22,633 bases of DNA from Saccoglossus kowalevskii (lineage: Eukaryota > Hemichordata > Enteropneusta > Harrimaniidae): assembly GCF_000003605.2 (NCBI RefSeq), contig NW_003140813.1, positions 898,270 to 920,902 on the forward strand, given 5' to 3'. The translations under genes and the position numbers were made by a program. Below are positions 9,101 to 17,333 of the stretch, piece after piece. Below the pieces are notes generated by a model. It ran no database searches and was not told the origin of the DNA. It saw only the letters and a program-made list of their open reading frames with translations. Positions within the stretch are counted from its first letter, which is position 1. Each line of letters opens with the position of its first letter.

Positions 9101-10439
9101 CATTCTCCACAACCAGACCTCTTTCTTCAACAGTTTTGTCAGATAATTTTACCGCTGGCTGAAGAATGAATGACGTAAGTGTTCTATTTGTTCTTGTTTT
9201 GCTGTGTCATGATGATCTGATTTTAGTGTTTTTATTATTAGTAATTAGTAGACTTGAACATTATGGAGGCATCAAGGATCAATGCCCTTCGACATTATTC
9301 TTTATGGACTGGATACGGCTTTTGCGGCCCGACGCCATGGGAACGCCAGAGCTTGCGAGGGTGTGTAAGCTATATGACAGAGGGCAGCAAAAGCTGTATA
9401 CAGCCCATAAAGGTTTTATTATACACCTTATAGGTGTAATTACAATTTATAGTGATACGTATTGTTTTGATTGATGAATGCTTGGCGTGATACAGGAAAT
9501 TATTACCCTGCCCTGATGTGAGGGCATACTTCCACAGCGTTACAAGGCTGCGAAATACGAGAGAAAATGATAATCTATTTTTATTACAGTGTAAGGCATA
9601 AAGCTAGGCATGTTATAAATGTCTTATAAATATTATTTTTTTATAAATCAAAATGATGGATAACATTCAAATTGACCTATCCAAAAACGATGTACAGTAG
9701 TATTAATGAGTTACTATGTAGTTCAACTTCATCCAATTAGCATGCCCTTCATTGGGTAGTCGCAGTTACTAAGGCACATGAAGGAATAATCACACATTAT
9801 GGATGTAATTCATGTTGGTGACCACCGAACTCGGCCAGATTTCTACTCGGCCAGTGACCGATCACGGCCAGTGACCATGTTTATTTCTTAATTAAGCCAA
9901 TTGCTATTAAATATTTGAATTTGAGAGAAAGCTGGTGATTGGTATTTGGTCTAGAAAAATATCTTATTGTTGTTAAAAAACAATTGTTAAAAACTAAATT
10001 GAGAAACATTTAGCTCCATGATTGGACAAAAGTTGTATAAAAGAAAATGTCTGTACTGTAAGGTCAATCAAATCGAGGATTACAAATAATGACAAATAAT
10101 CTCTGAAAATTGTTTTCATATTTCGAATCTAGCCAAATAAGAAAACTGGGTTTAGTAATAAGTTAATTTTTTTTTTTAACTATTTTGTAATGTTAATCAA
10201 ATACGTCATATCACAGTCACATCAAGGCAGGGGTCACGGTACATGAATCGCCAACGCCCCCTTCCTTCCCTTGATCTCCAAACAAACAAACCAACCAACC
10301 AACCACCAAACCAATACTCGCCAAAGTCACCCACCTTACTTTCCTTCTTCTTCTTGTCTTTACCCGACAACGTTGTTTCAGTAAAATTAGACATAAGCAC
10401 AAGGGCAATCGCGAAAACCAAAACAACTTTCCTTATCAT
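63..10439 (-). CDS. CHID1: CHID1 (SI-CLP), chitinase domain-containing protein 1; exons 1-7, 3' part off the left edge
   Basis: Spliced CDS joining 10439-10335, 9158-9003, 6890-6758, 5539-5492, 3056-2950, 1904-1843 and 155-63, giving 234 continuous residues with matching phases at every junction. Family landmarks as I remember them from human CHID1 are present: an N-terminal signal peptide, ERGLVV (residues 48-53), GDTLGYVTP just before exon 3, NHGYDV, ISPVWLQ, PRLLFDGW and FDGVVLE. CHID1 is a secreted or lysosomal lectin-like member of the GH18 fold that in vertebrates binds stabilin-1 and sugars. The motif FDGVVLEIL stands where active chitinases have DGxDxDxE, so the catalytic Glu is missing and hydrolase activity is unlikely. 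The vertebrate protein is about 390 residues, so roughly 155-160 residues lie beyond position 1. Function is inferred from the family; identity is very secure. Confidence 0.95.
156..1842 (-). other. CHID1 intron 6
   Basis: No coding exon is visible on either strand. The intron holds a YY1-like AAGATGGCGAC near 409, a CpG-rich promoter-like block (770-1130, listed separately) and AT-rich sequence. The phrase CTATAGAGGGCG near 1740 recurs at about 3916 in intron 4, suggesting a shared old repeat. Confidence 0.6.
770..1130. promoter_or_regulatory. CpG-rich promoter-like block inside CHID1 intron 6
   Basis: This stretch is much richer in CpG than its surroundings. It has a GC box (GGGGGCGGAGC, 796-806), a CRE-like TACGTCAC (807-814), an RFX X-box-like half site GTTGCTAAG (826-834) and a second GGTTGCCAGG near 1073. 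These are generic promoter motifs found by eye. An 89-codon open frame on the plus strand crosses it but has no recognisable protein character. It could be an internal or nested promoter, or the GC-rich end of a transposable element. Confidence 0.3.
1843..1904 (-). CDS. CHID1: CHID1 coding exon 6 (degenerate GH18 active-site strand)
   Basis: This 62-nt exon encodes residues 184-203 plus two bases of 204: KEKFDGVVLEILSQM and a basic tail. It corresponds to the GH18 beta-4 signature. Active chitinases read DGxDxDxE; here the series is D-G-V-V-L-E-I-L, so the second Asp, the third Asp and the catalytic Glu are replaced. Human CHID1 is also degenerate here (FDGFVVEVW). The acceptor is GAATGTAG at 1905-1906 and the donor is GA|GTAAGTAC at 1842-1841. 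Phases are 0 in and 2 out, fitting both neighbours. Confidence 0.92.
1905..2949 (-). other. CHID1 intron 5
   Basis: AT-rich, with no coding exon or recognised RNA gene. A perfect 10-bp inverted repeat, GTGATTTCAA (2201-2210) and TTGAAATCAC (2226-2235), has a 15-nt loop. It could be part of a small degraded repeat, and I see no other sign of function. Confidence 0.55.
2950..3056 (-). CDS. CHID1: CHID1 coding exon 5 (PRLLFDGW segment)
   Basis: This 107-nt exon encodes residues 148(part)-183, reading PRLLFDGWSQQDY through LAKTVVEFHK. It aligns with the human segment PRLLFEDWTYDD...LSKTVVQVAK. The acceptor is GTTCTTTTTCAG at 3057-3058 and the donor is AAA|GTAAGAAC at 2949-2948. It starts in phase 1 (TG completes a Leu codon begun by T from exon 4) and ends in phase 0. 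Confidence 0.94.
4387..4402. repeat. Target-site duplication, left copy
   Basis: AATATAATGGTAAACC occurs perfectly here and again at 4822-4837, immediately flanking the SINE. A perfect 16-bp direct repeat of this kind is the footprint of L1/RTE-type target-primed insertion. Confidence 0.88.
4403..4821 (+). mobile_element. tRNA-derived SINE with intact 16-bp target-site duplications
   Basis: A 419-bp retroposon bounded by perfect 16-bp direct repeats (4387-4402 and 4822-4837). Its 5' head carries an A-box-like TAGCCTTGTGG (4412-4422) and a B-box-like GGTTCAAATCC (4431-4441), the internal RNA polymerase III promoter. The A and B boxes are only about 19 bp apart (start to start), shorter than in a real tRNA, so the head is degenerate and this is not a tRNA gene. 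The body (about 4460-4790) is a longer, GC-richer tRNA-unrelated region, followed by an A-rich tail. Part of the body may be a conserved SINE central domain, which I cannot assign by eye. The intact duplications suggest fairly recent insertion. Confidence 0.85.
4822..4837. repeat. Target-site duplication, right copy
   Basis: Perfect copy of 4387-4402, directly after the A-rich tail of the SINE. Confidence 0.88.
4957..5234. repeat. Two-copy tandem duplication, 139-bp unit
   Basis: Copies at 4957-5095 and 5096-5234 differ at only two positions by eye (CCTCGCAGCG/CCTCACAGCG and AAGTAATTG/AAGTAGTTG). This is a recent local duplication. Each copy carries the 19-bp end of the inverted-repeat element described at 5195-5459, so part of that element was duplicated too. 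Confidence 0.92.
5195..5459. mobile_element. MITE-like element with 19-bp terminal inverted repeats
   Basis: AAGGTAGAAGCCTACTCAT (5195-5213) is repeated inverted at 5441-5459 with 18 of 19 matches, bounding a 265-bp non-coding interior. I cannot define a clear target-site duplication. The left end is also present at 5056-5074 through the 139-bp duplication. This looks like a non-autonomous DNA transposon remnant. Confidence 0.6.
5492..5539 (-). CDS. CHID1: CHID1 coding exon 4 (48-nt micro-exon)
   Basis: It encodes GWVADVKKKGERKVKI (residues 132-147) plus one base of 148, matching the family segment GWMxxVRKxxxxxxI that precedes PRLLF. The acceptor is TTTCTTTTCAG at 5540-5541 and the donor is ATTT|GTAAGTC at 5491-5490. 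Phases are 1 in and 1 out, as required by exons 3 and 5. The length divides by three, so skipping it would keep the frame. Confidence 0.92.
5668..6059. mobile_element. MITE-like element with long composite inverted repeats
   Basis: A left end with GAGGTACATTACTTGGGG (inside 5668-5690) is inverted perfectly at 6037-6059. A second matching pair lies further in: 5701-5720 against 5995-6014, 18 of 20 matches, around CCAAGATCCC. Both outer edges abut TTA repeats, which may hide the target-site duplication. The interior (about 390 bp overall) has no coding potential. Insertion or deletion between the two arms shows that it is decayed. Confidence 0.75.
6059..6140. repeat. Simple repeats (TTA)n then (TA)n
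   Basis: About eight TTA units run from 6059 to 6083, and an alternating TA stretch lies near 6124-6140. Confidence 0.85.
6380..6715. promoter_or_regulatory. CpG-dense block with a TCTCGCGAGA palindrome
   Basis: CpG dinucleotides are unusually frequent here (for example CACGCGTTATGCGTG, GTCGCGTC, CGACGCGTG) against a CpG-poor background. It contains the perfect 12-bp palindrome ATCTCGCGAGAT (6687-6698). TCTCGCGAGA is a known promoter motif in vertebrates, bound by BANP and also linked to Kaiso. Regulatory use in this organism is inference. A GC-rich transposon remnant is the main alternative. Confidence 0.35.
6758..6890 (-). CDS. CHID1: CHID1 coding exon 3 (WNNHGYDV to DIDQG)
   Basis: This 133-nt exon encodes residues 88-131 plus one base of Gly132. 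It reads WNNHGYDVAKIFGNKF, then YISPVWLQIK, then GGHDIDQ, aligning with the human WNSHGYDVTKVFGSKF...ISPVWLQ...LHDVDQG. This is the start of the GH18-type barrel. The acceptor is TTTTTTTAG at 6891-6892 and the donor is CAAG|GTTAGTAC at 6757-6756. Phases are 0 in and 1 out. Confidence 0.96.
6891..9002 (-). other. CHID1 intron 2
   Basis: Dominated by a 38-bp tandem array (6981-7935). The rest is AT-rich. Two loosely similar segments around GCATGTCAGAG (about 8040 and 8373) suggest an old dispersed repeat. No coding exon is visible; exons 2 and 3 join in phase across it. Confidence 0.65.
6981..7935. repeat. Minisatellite, 38-bp unit, about 24 copies
   Basis: Degenerate tandem repeats of a unit built on GACTAATGAACACTACTAAC followed by ACAGTGATCACTGAATCA. 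Single-copy variants are mostly 36-38 bp. A dimeric higher-order unit (about 74 bp, with CTGCTAGCATAGTGATCTCTG alternating with TTACTAAGACAGTATCATTG) repeats near 7577-7725. Units often contain the perfect palindrome AGTGATCACT and the heptamer TGA(A/T)TCA. Copies are most divergent at the right end (after about 7790). Confidence 0.93.
9003..9158 (-). CDS. CHID1: CHID1 coding exon 2 (N-terminal extension, ERGLVV to GYVTP)
   Basis: This 156-nt exon encodes residues 36-87, beginning PAVKLSDKTVEERGLVVENA and ending GDTLGYVTP. It matches the CHID1 block FSDKxVxxRGLVV...YC...FxGDxLGYVTP, including the conserved Tyr-Cys pair. The acceptor is TTCATTCTTCAG at 9159-9160 and the donor is CCT|GTAAGTAT at 9002-9001. 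Phase is 0 at both ends. Confidence 0.96.
9159..10334 (-). other. CHID1 intron 1
   Basis: It contains a GC-richer, unassigned segment at about 9250-9560 (open frame of 102 codons on plus, not protein-like). A small local repeat of CGGCCAG also lies here: TCGGCCAG at 9831-9838 and CGGCCAGTGACC at about 9848 and 9865. No extra exon is needed between exons 1 and 2. Confidence 0.55.
10335..10439 (-). CDS. CHID1: CHID1 coding exon 1 (start codon and signal peptide)
   Basis: This 105-nt exon encodes residues 1-35. It starts MIRKVVLVFAIALVLM, a typical signal peptide (basic start, then a hydrophobic core). An NFT glycosylation sequon and a Lys-rich linker follow. TTLS matches the start of the mature human protein (HTTLSKSDAKK). 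This ATG is chosen because it begins the signal peptide and has A at -3; no in-frame upstream ATG is seen. The donor AAG|GTGGGT (10334-10333) gives phase 0 into exon 2. The alternative GTAAGG seven bases earlier in the transcript would break the frame. Confidence 0.88.
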
Positions 10440-10740
10440 GTTTGTTGTTGACAAATTTTATATTTCGCAACTCTTTACTAAAGGTCAAATTTAAATAAAG
10501 GACAGTCCAGTTATTGTATTCAAACGTTCTAGTGTGAATTTGTTTGCACAGCGACCGAAAACACAATGTGTTTCATTAAACAGCGACCGAAAACTTCAAA
10601 ATAAAATGAAATGAAAACAATGTTTTCAAGTGTACATGTGTGCAGCCATGTTGGGAGGTTACCCACAATGCCATGAACCATGACCCAACTTCCTCCGGAA
10701 ATGGCGGATCGCTTGAAAATAAACTTTTGACTCAACAGTT
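10440..10740 (-). promoter_or_regulatory. Putative CHID1 5' UTR and promoter
   Basis: The region upstream of the CHID1 start codon has no strong TATA box. Two identical 15-bp sites, ACAGCGACCGAAAAC on plus, lie at 10548-10562 and 10580-10594, 32 bp apart (about three helical turns). Further up are TTCCTCCGGAA (10690-10700, inverted ETS-like cores) joined to AATGGCGG (YY1-like), and another YY1-like GCCATGTTGGG near 10646. This composition fits a TATA-less housekeeping-type promoter. The transcription start is not determined. Confidence 0.45.
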
Positions 10741-11570
10741 ATCCTGCCCATGGTTGCCCTTTTTATCAATCGCAACCGTCATAAAGATTTGTGTGTAAGA
10801 ATCTTTCACCTCCATAGTGCAAGTAAATTTTGTACCTTTTTTTTAAAAAAAGGAAATGCTCTTTATACCGAATTTAAATTGCACCATCTCTTGTATGGAG
10901 TTTATTTTTACTGATTTTTGATGAGTTGAACGTATACAAGAGGAAGTTCTCTCCCATAATGCATTGCATGCACATACATACATTGTCATGGGAACTAAAA
11001 AATGCTGCAGAAAACATTATATTTTGAATGTTTAAATGGTAGATTAAACCCCATGGTAGATTACTTTAAAAGTTTTATGTAATTATTCATATTCCTTTGA
11101 TGTAAATGGGTTATCATTAAATGTGTAAATAAATAAATGGCACTTGTCTGACCTTATATTAACAAACCATTCATGTACATCACTGCAGTGTGAGCTTTCG
11201 TTGTTTTATGAAAACACTCTTTTATTCAACATAACATACTAAGAAAAGTCCAGCAAGAGGGGTTAATTGGTTTACTGTAATGTTCAAAATTCTGAAATAA
11301 AAATATATGGTCACCAAACCAAAGTTTTCCACAAAACAACTTCGAAAATTGGTCAAAGATGTTTTTTGAATATACATGTATAAGAACAGTTGTTTCCTAT
11401 GGCAGAAACATTCCATCATATCTTAGGCTATGTTTTCTTGAAAACACATTCTTATTTCTTTGTAGAAACTTTAAATATAAATGATTTGCATGTATGTAAA
11501 TCATCCAACAACGATTTTTGAATGGTTCACTGTGATAAAGTTTTAATGATAGCGATCAAATTACCCATAA

Positions 11571-12241
11571 CCCTTTGAATTCCAAAAACAATGAATGATT
11601 TTCACACATTTCTTAAAAATGTTGATCAAGATGGAAGCATTTGGTACAAAATTAATTCCTATTTCTAAAAATTATTTGAAATTACATATTATAAAAATGT
11701 GTTGAATATTCCACCAAAAATATGACATTCTTAAAATAAATATATGAAAACTGGGGCTCAAAGTCTTTGACTGCATACCTTATTTGGGGATTTATTGACA
11801 TTCTCTCTGCCATAGCTATTATGAAATCTCATCCATGTACTAAAATGTAGGACTGTTGAAAAGCAGTGTATTTATAGAATGTATTTTTATCTTCACAGAA
11901 TATACATGCAATTTAATAAAGTTAGTGTTTAGTACATACTTTGTTTACGTCACACAAGACGCATCAAACACAATAACGTTGATGCTTCAAAGCTTCAGTC
12001 GTGTTCAACTTTTTTTGAGTGCCAAAGTCAACTTCAGGCACCATCCACAAAATGGTTCTACTTTAATATAGTCTGCTCTTTTCTACATGTTGCGAAAATT
12101 TCAAATTTTTGATCAAAAACTATAACGTCACGCTTTGTCTGGTCCTATAAATTAACTGTGAGATTGAATTCAGTGAAAATTACAGAATATTTACAAATTT
12201 ACCCAAATTTAAGTAGGATAGTGAATTTGGTGCTCAAAGGG
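11571..12241. mobile_element. piggyBac-like non-autonomous element (TTAA / CCCTTTGA ends)
   Basis: The left end is ATAA|CCCTTTGAATTCCAAA (from 11571) and the right end is TTTGGTGCTCAAAGGG|TTAA (to 12241). The ends are inverted CCCTTTGA repeats, and the right flank is a perfect TTAA with a one-base variant on the left. TTAA targets and CCCTTTG-type ends are typical of piggyBac-superfamily MITEs in animals. The 671-bp interior has no transposase frame. A partial second copy of the right end lies at about 22215-22319. Confidence 0.65.
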
Positions 12242-13648
12242 TTAATGTGAGTCCCATGTTATATGTACTGCTATGAAATTTCATAATTTGATGATTTTAC
12301 ATGAAGAAAAAAAATTCTCAAAGTCACTACCACTCTGTGTCATAGGATCTCAGCAGAAAATTTTGCACTGCTACAAAATTTTCATAGACTCACAGACTTT
12401 TTTGGGGGGTCTAACAAAACTAAAATAGTTTACAATATATTCAAAATTTTAATGCACATTGCATGATGACTTTGACACTTCTAACCAAAATAAAAACGAT
12501 TTTTTAGGGTTTTTTTTGCTTAGGAATATCACAATGTCATGTTGTTTGTGTCAAGTCAATACAGAAACTTGTGTGTACATTTCACTGACTAGTGTGAAAC
12601 ATAAACTGGTGACCAAGAATTCTAGTCGGCCGTTTAGACAATGATGTCATAGTGAACAATGCATGGTGGAAATAAAATCATGTTTCCATGGTTATTTCAT
12701 TTTGTGTATTAAAATAGTGTGTGAATATTATTATTGGTAGATAACATTTTATTTATTATATTCCGCTTATATTGTAACAAGATTGTAATATATAGTTTAA
12801 AAGTTTATACAGCTAGTTACATTATGAAATCTGAATAAGTTATATGATTAATAAATTCATAAAAATTGTTTTAAAAAATATAACAAAATTATTATTAGTA
12901 TACAAGTACAATGCAACTGTCTTGAAAAGTTAGAAAATTTCTAATATCAGTGTATATGTAATTCTGTTTTGACATGTAAATTCCTGACTCATTCCTGACA
13001 ATAAAACACCATGATTTATGCACATTGATACCAAGGAGTAATTGTGAATTCTGGTGTGTCCAAATGTTCATCATTTGAGCTTTCTATTTAAGTATTTGTT
13101 AAAATTTCATTTCGAATAGTGTTTCTAAATTACTGCAGGATGGAGTATATTTAAATAAAAAAATGCTCAAATATTTATCTGAATTTGCATATAAAACAAT
13201 TTTACATAATTATCCCAAGATCTCAATCAAGTTACCGTATTTGCTATATTATAGCACATGCACTTTACATAAAATTAAGAGTTGTTTTAAGACAAAATAA
13301 GTAAAATTTCAATCATTCAGTATACAACAAATATGATTTAGGGTTTATATGTGCTACCGGTACCTCTATTAGAGATACACTTGAAATGGAGCAAATATTG
13401 TACACATATAGAAATGGTCTTGAAATGCAAGTTTATATCATCAAATATTTCACATTATAGTCCAAGACCACCAACGAAACAAAATGGAAAACTTTTAGTA
13501 CCTGTGAAAGTCACAGTGAAAACTACCAAGCTTTTGTCATTGAGGATGCTATGGATTTTGTCAGATTACAACTAACTTTGTTTCAAATTGTTGTTCAGTA
13601 CATACAAATCCTGTCGTACAGTTCCAATATATACACATAGACATAATG

Positions 13649-13821
13649 TACTGTAAAATACTTTATTTTCGCTTGGAATTAATTTTCACTGAAGGAATAA
13701 TTCAGTGCAAATATACATTTTTTCTATAATTTACATTCAACTCGTCAAAAATCAGTGAAAATAAATTCCATACAAAACACCTAAAAAGTATTTTCAGTGA
13801 AAATTAATTATTTTTACAGTA
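13649..13821. mobile_element. MITE family A, copy 1
   Basis: A 173-bp AT-rich element starting TACTGTAAAATACTTTATTT and ending in the inverse TTTTTACAGTA, with internal GAATTAATTTTCACTGA repeated inverted near the right end. The interior matches, in opposite orientation, the element at 22061-22208 (shared GACGAxxTGAATGTAAA and TTTTCACTGAATxATTCC). Two related copies support a mobile family. Confidence 0.7.
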
Positions 13822-14477
13822 TTAAAATTTGTGATGACATAAAGCTATACAGGTGAAGCGTTTTCAGAAATGCCATTTACAAAATTTAAGGTTTATAAAC
13901 ATAAAACATTTTAATATAAATTTGAAAACTGATGTTGACCCAACAACATTCACTGTGATGTCACCACGAATGAATACTTGCTCCAATATTATACCTCAAT
14001 TTTTCCTTCTAAACTGTTTTATGACATGACATGCATGTAACTTTTAGTTTTTGTATCCGCTGTTCACAGTGCGGTGCAGGTACATGTACTGTGATTTCAG
14101 AAAAGCAGTTTACAAAATTTACAGTTTTTTTGGGTGAGTGGACGATTGCCCGGGCATGGGCTCTTACCTGGATAAATATGGTAAAACTTTTAAAAATTTG
14201 AAAACCACTGTTGACCAGACAGAATGGCCGCTGAAAGGGACAACCCAGTCTGCACAAGTATGTAATTGTCATTTGTACCTAGAATCTGGAACACCGTGTG
14301 AATCATTATAGCCAATCTAGATGCCTCACTTAGATTTTAATGAAATGTTTGGGAAATATATTATGACCTACCGGTGGTTATAAATATGTAAACTGCGTTT
14401 CTGAAAGCATTGTAGTCGACAATATTTTAAAGCAAAATAGATAATCAGTTGTTTTAACCTTACAACATCCAGAGAGA

Positions 14478-14796
14478 CCTCAATCTGATTAAAATAAGAT
14501 CCTTCTGGGGATATGTTTATATTTCTTTCTTTATTATTTTAGTAAAATTATTGTTTGTTTATTGTTTTATTTGCTAATATATTTGTTTTTATTCCTTTCT
14601 ACAAGTTTTTTTTTTAAAGTTTAAGAAATCCCCACTGTATGACGGAATTAAAAAAAAATCACAAAATCAAAATCAAAGTAAAATAATAAAATAAAAAGGC
14701 ATTAATAACAAAAGTAATAAAAAATGAAATAAAAATAAATTTATAAGCAAAATAATTAAAGCCTGTACACTACATCAAATTTTAATCGGATTGGAG
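14478..14796. mobile_element. AT-rich element with 18-bp inverted ends
   Basis: CCTCAATCTGATTAAAAT (14478-14495) is inverted at 14779-14796 (ATTTTAATCGGATTGGAG, 16 of 18). The interior is strikingly strand-asymmetric: T-rich at about 14520-14620 and A-rich at about 14648-14760, so it could fold back on itself. No coding potential. Confidence 0.5.
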
Positions 14797-16715
14797 CGAC
14801 CTCAATGACAAAATCTTGGTGGTTTTCACTGTAATACAATGCTTAAAAGGTGGCAGTCGTCGTGCCGCGTCCTGTTCGATTTGGGACTCATAGCGACGTA
14901 TACAATGTGTATAAAATACATTTTTATTTACATGAAATTCGAACACTCGCTGTGCAACAACCACCATGCTTTAAAATCACTATTTTTGGTATCAATGTGA
15001 AAATAAATAACTATGTTATATCAACTTTTGTAATTCCTTTTTAAAAAAAAGAAACTGTTCGAACACAATTAAATATGCAACATGATACATCACCCATTTA
15101 ATACAAAACTGAATAGAATACAAATAAAAAACATTCATTTAATTTTTACACTGATGCATGGAGATGTTCAATCAAGATGTCACTGACAAACTATATATAA
15201 AATTAGTAATTGCATTACATGTACCAGGGGTATTTGTTTGTTGGTTTGTAATTTCTCAATTTTCACTGATACTGGTAAGTAAAATTTACCAAATTAAATC
15301 TATGTGAACTTGTAGAATAACAATAGAACTCATGGTTTCCCTGCCAAGTTTGTGAACCTAGTGAAATCACTCAAAATATGAAAATAGTGAAATTAAATGT
15401 CAGTGAAAAAAAATATTTTACAGTATTCTGGGTTTTTTTTTAAAAAAAGCAGCGTTCTCTGCATTACATTACTTATTTGTGGAAAATTACCAAATAAGGC
15501 CTCATGGGGTTATGCTTATGGTAAATCCTATTTTGAGTGAATCAGTTCATCACACCATGAAATTTATTTTGACTTAATTATTGTTATATATAAAGTACAA
15601 ATATTGGTATATCGTAGTCACAAAACATGCAACTAAACAGTTCATAAAAAGAATTAGCAATTTTCAAACAGGAATTTGCTTTTGGTACTAGACTCAACGG
15701 TTTCTGTGCTTTCCTGTTATTTGGTATCAAATAATGGCCGGCAATAAAATTTGGGTTTGCTACATACTCGCCTACAAGTACTATCCTGACATTGATTTCT
15801 TATTTTTATGCAGGGATTTTACAATTAATATTGTTGTCTGAGTATATTTTGAATTTATTTCAAAACTTTTAATACTCTACATGAATGATAAGCAGTGCGA
15901 TGAAACAGCCAAAGTTGACCTTTGACCCCTAGGTCAATTGTCATCTTTCACAAAACTGAACTGGTCAAATTTAGAAGTACTTTCCTCATTATACCTGCAT
16001 AATATTGACCATACACCCTGGTAATATACCTAAATTGTTTCTTGTTAAAACATTTAAACTTAAAAAATGCCATGTACAGAATTTAGTTTTTGTGAACAAT
16101 ATGTCCATGTTCCGAAAAACTCAATGCCTCTAACCCTAAATATTGCAATTAGACATGGCTTTAGTTACATGACTACTAAACCATCCCAATTAAAAAAAAA
16201 AGACTGACAAATTTACATGCAATAAAACCACAGCTGTAAATGAATATTTGTAATAAATATACTTAGAAGTTCATTTAATTTGTATACAATTGAATACCAT
16301 GCTGATTAATTAAAATTAATTGGAAATACTGGTGCATGCATATATGTTTTAATACACACATATCATGAAGTTAAATCACTATTTTGATTGGTCAATTCAA
16401 TTTGTGTACAATCCAGTGAATGAATGTTTGTTATATATTTTGTCTTTATGTATTGGTGCTGATTATTATGGTGCTGGATTTATTACCAGTGATCCAAACA
16501 TTTCTGACTAAAAATAAATTAATTTTAATTTCTAAAATTAATTTTACATTATTGATTAAAAATGTGCCTGAAAATTTCATGCACCACATTTGTATCATGA
16601 ATCAGTAATTGCATTATAAATATACACTACATCACTTTGTACTGTTTGAAAAAAGTTGGCGGACCAATAAATAAATATACATGTATTACATATAATAACA
16701 GCCACAGTACATGTA

Positions 16716-16951
16716 AACCTTTCACCACCAGTTCTCTCTTTTCATCACAAATTCACACAATCTTGTTTATACTCTACCCTTCCCTTCAGAAGATTGGGAC
16801 AAAATAGCCAATTTTTTTTAGTACAAACTGAGAATTGACTCAAATTGTGTCTGTTGGCTTCAAAATTAGGGCTCATTTCCAGAAATATTAGAGAATATAA
16901 GAAAAAAAGTGCAGCAAAAATTGGGTGAGAAAGTCTGGTGGTGAAACGGTT
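16716..16951. mobile_element. MITE-like element with TTTCACCACCAG ends
   Basis: AACCTTTCACCACCAG at the left is inverted at the right as CTGGTGGTGAAACGGTT (16935-16951), with one extra base in the right arm. Beyond CACCACCAG both arms continue with CTC-rich sequence. The element is about 236 bp, non-coding, with no clear target duplication. Confidence 0.6.
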
Positions 16952-17205
16952 ATTAGGAACAAACTAATTAAAAACATCACTCTTTATATGTCAGCATACA
17001 TGTAGTTCTCAGTTAGTAAATTACTGCTGAACCCTTGTTTACCATCATTGCCTGGAAGGGCCTTGGTGTCCATGCTGCATGCCTTGTATTATTAGCTTTG
17101 ACGAGATTTTCTGGTTGTTATCATATCCTTCTTAGGGATTGCCGCTATTTCACAGATAAGCTAATTGTGGCCTACAACAATTTTGCCCAAAAGTTTCCAA
17201 AAAAT

Positions 17206-17333
17206 CGTAACTCAAAGTTAGGTTAACTGTTAATTAAAGCTTGAGTTACTAAATGTGGACATTCAACAAAAACAAAAATATATGTTGCTTGTAACTCAAA
17301 GTTCTGTTAACTGTTAATTGAAAATTGAATTAC
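17206..17333. repeat. 44-bp direct repeat pair, 84 bp apart
   Basis: GTAACTCAAAGTT..GTTAACTGTTAATT is present at 17206-17249 and 17290-17333. Related short phrases GTAACTCGATGTTC and CGACTCGATATCC follow at 17416-17443. No function is apparent. Confidence 0.65.

Larger units (their letters stand above)
13512..14833. repeat. Inverted repeat pair, 34-bp arms
   Basis: Arms 13512-13545 and 14800-14833 match inverted at 31 of 34 positions, around TTTTGTCATTGAGG. They enclose about 1.25 kb that itself contains a MITE (13649-13821) and another inverted pair. This could be one decayed transposon with later insertions, or two copies of one repeat family in opposite orientation. Confidence 0.6.

Noticed and set aside
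9166-9474. 102-codon plus-strand open frame
   Set aside because: Hydrophobic start is AT-driven translation of intron; overlaps the CHID1 exon 2 boundary in antisense, with no recognisable protein.
17035-17226. Possible extra exon in the intergenic region
   Set aside because: 63-codon plus-strand frame with no family similarity and no matching splice phases.
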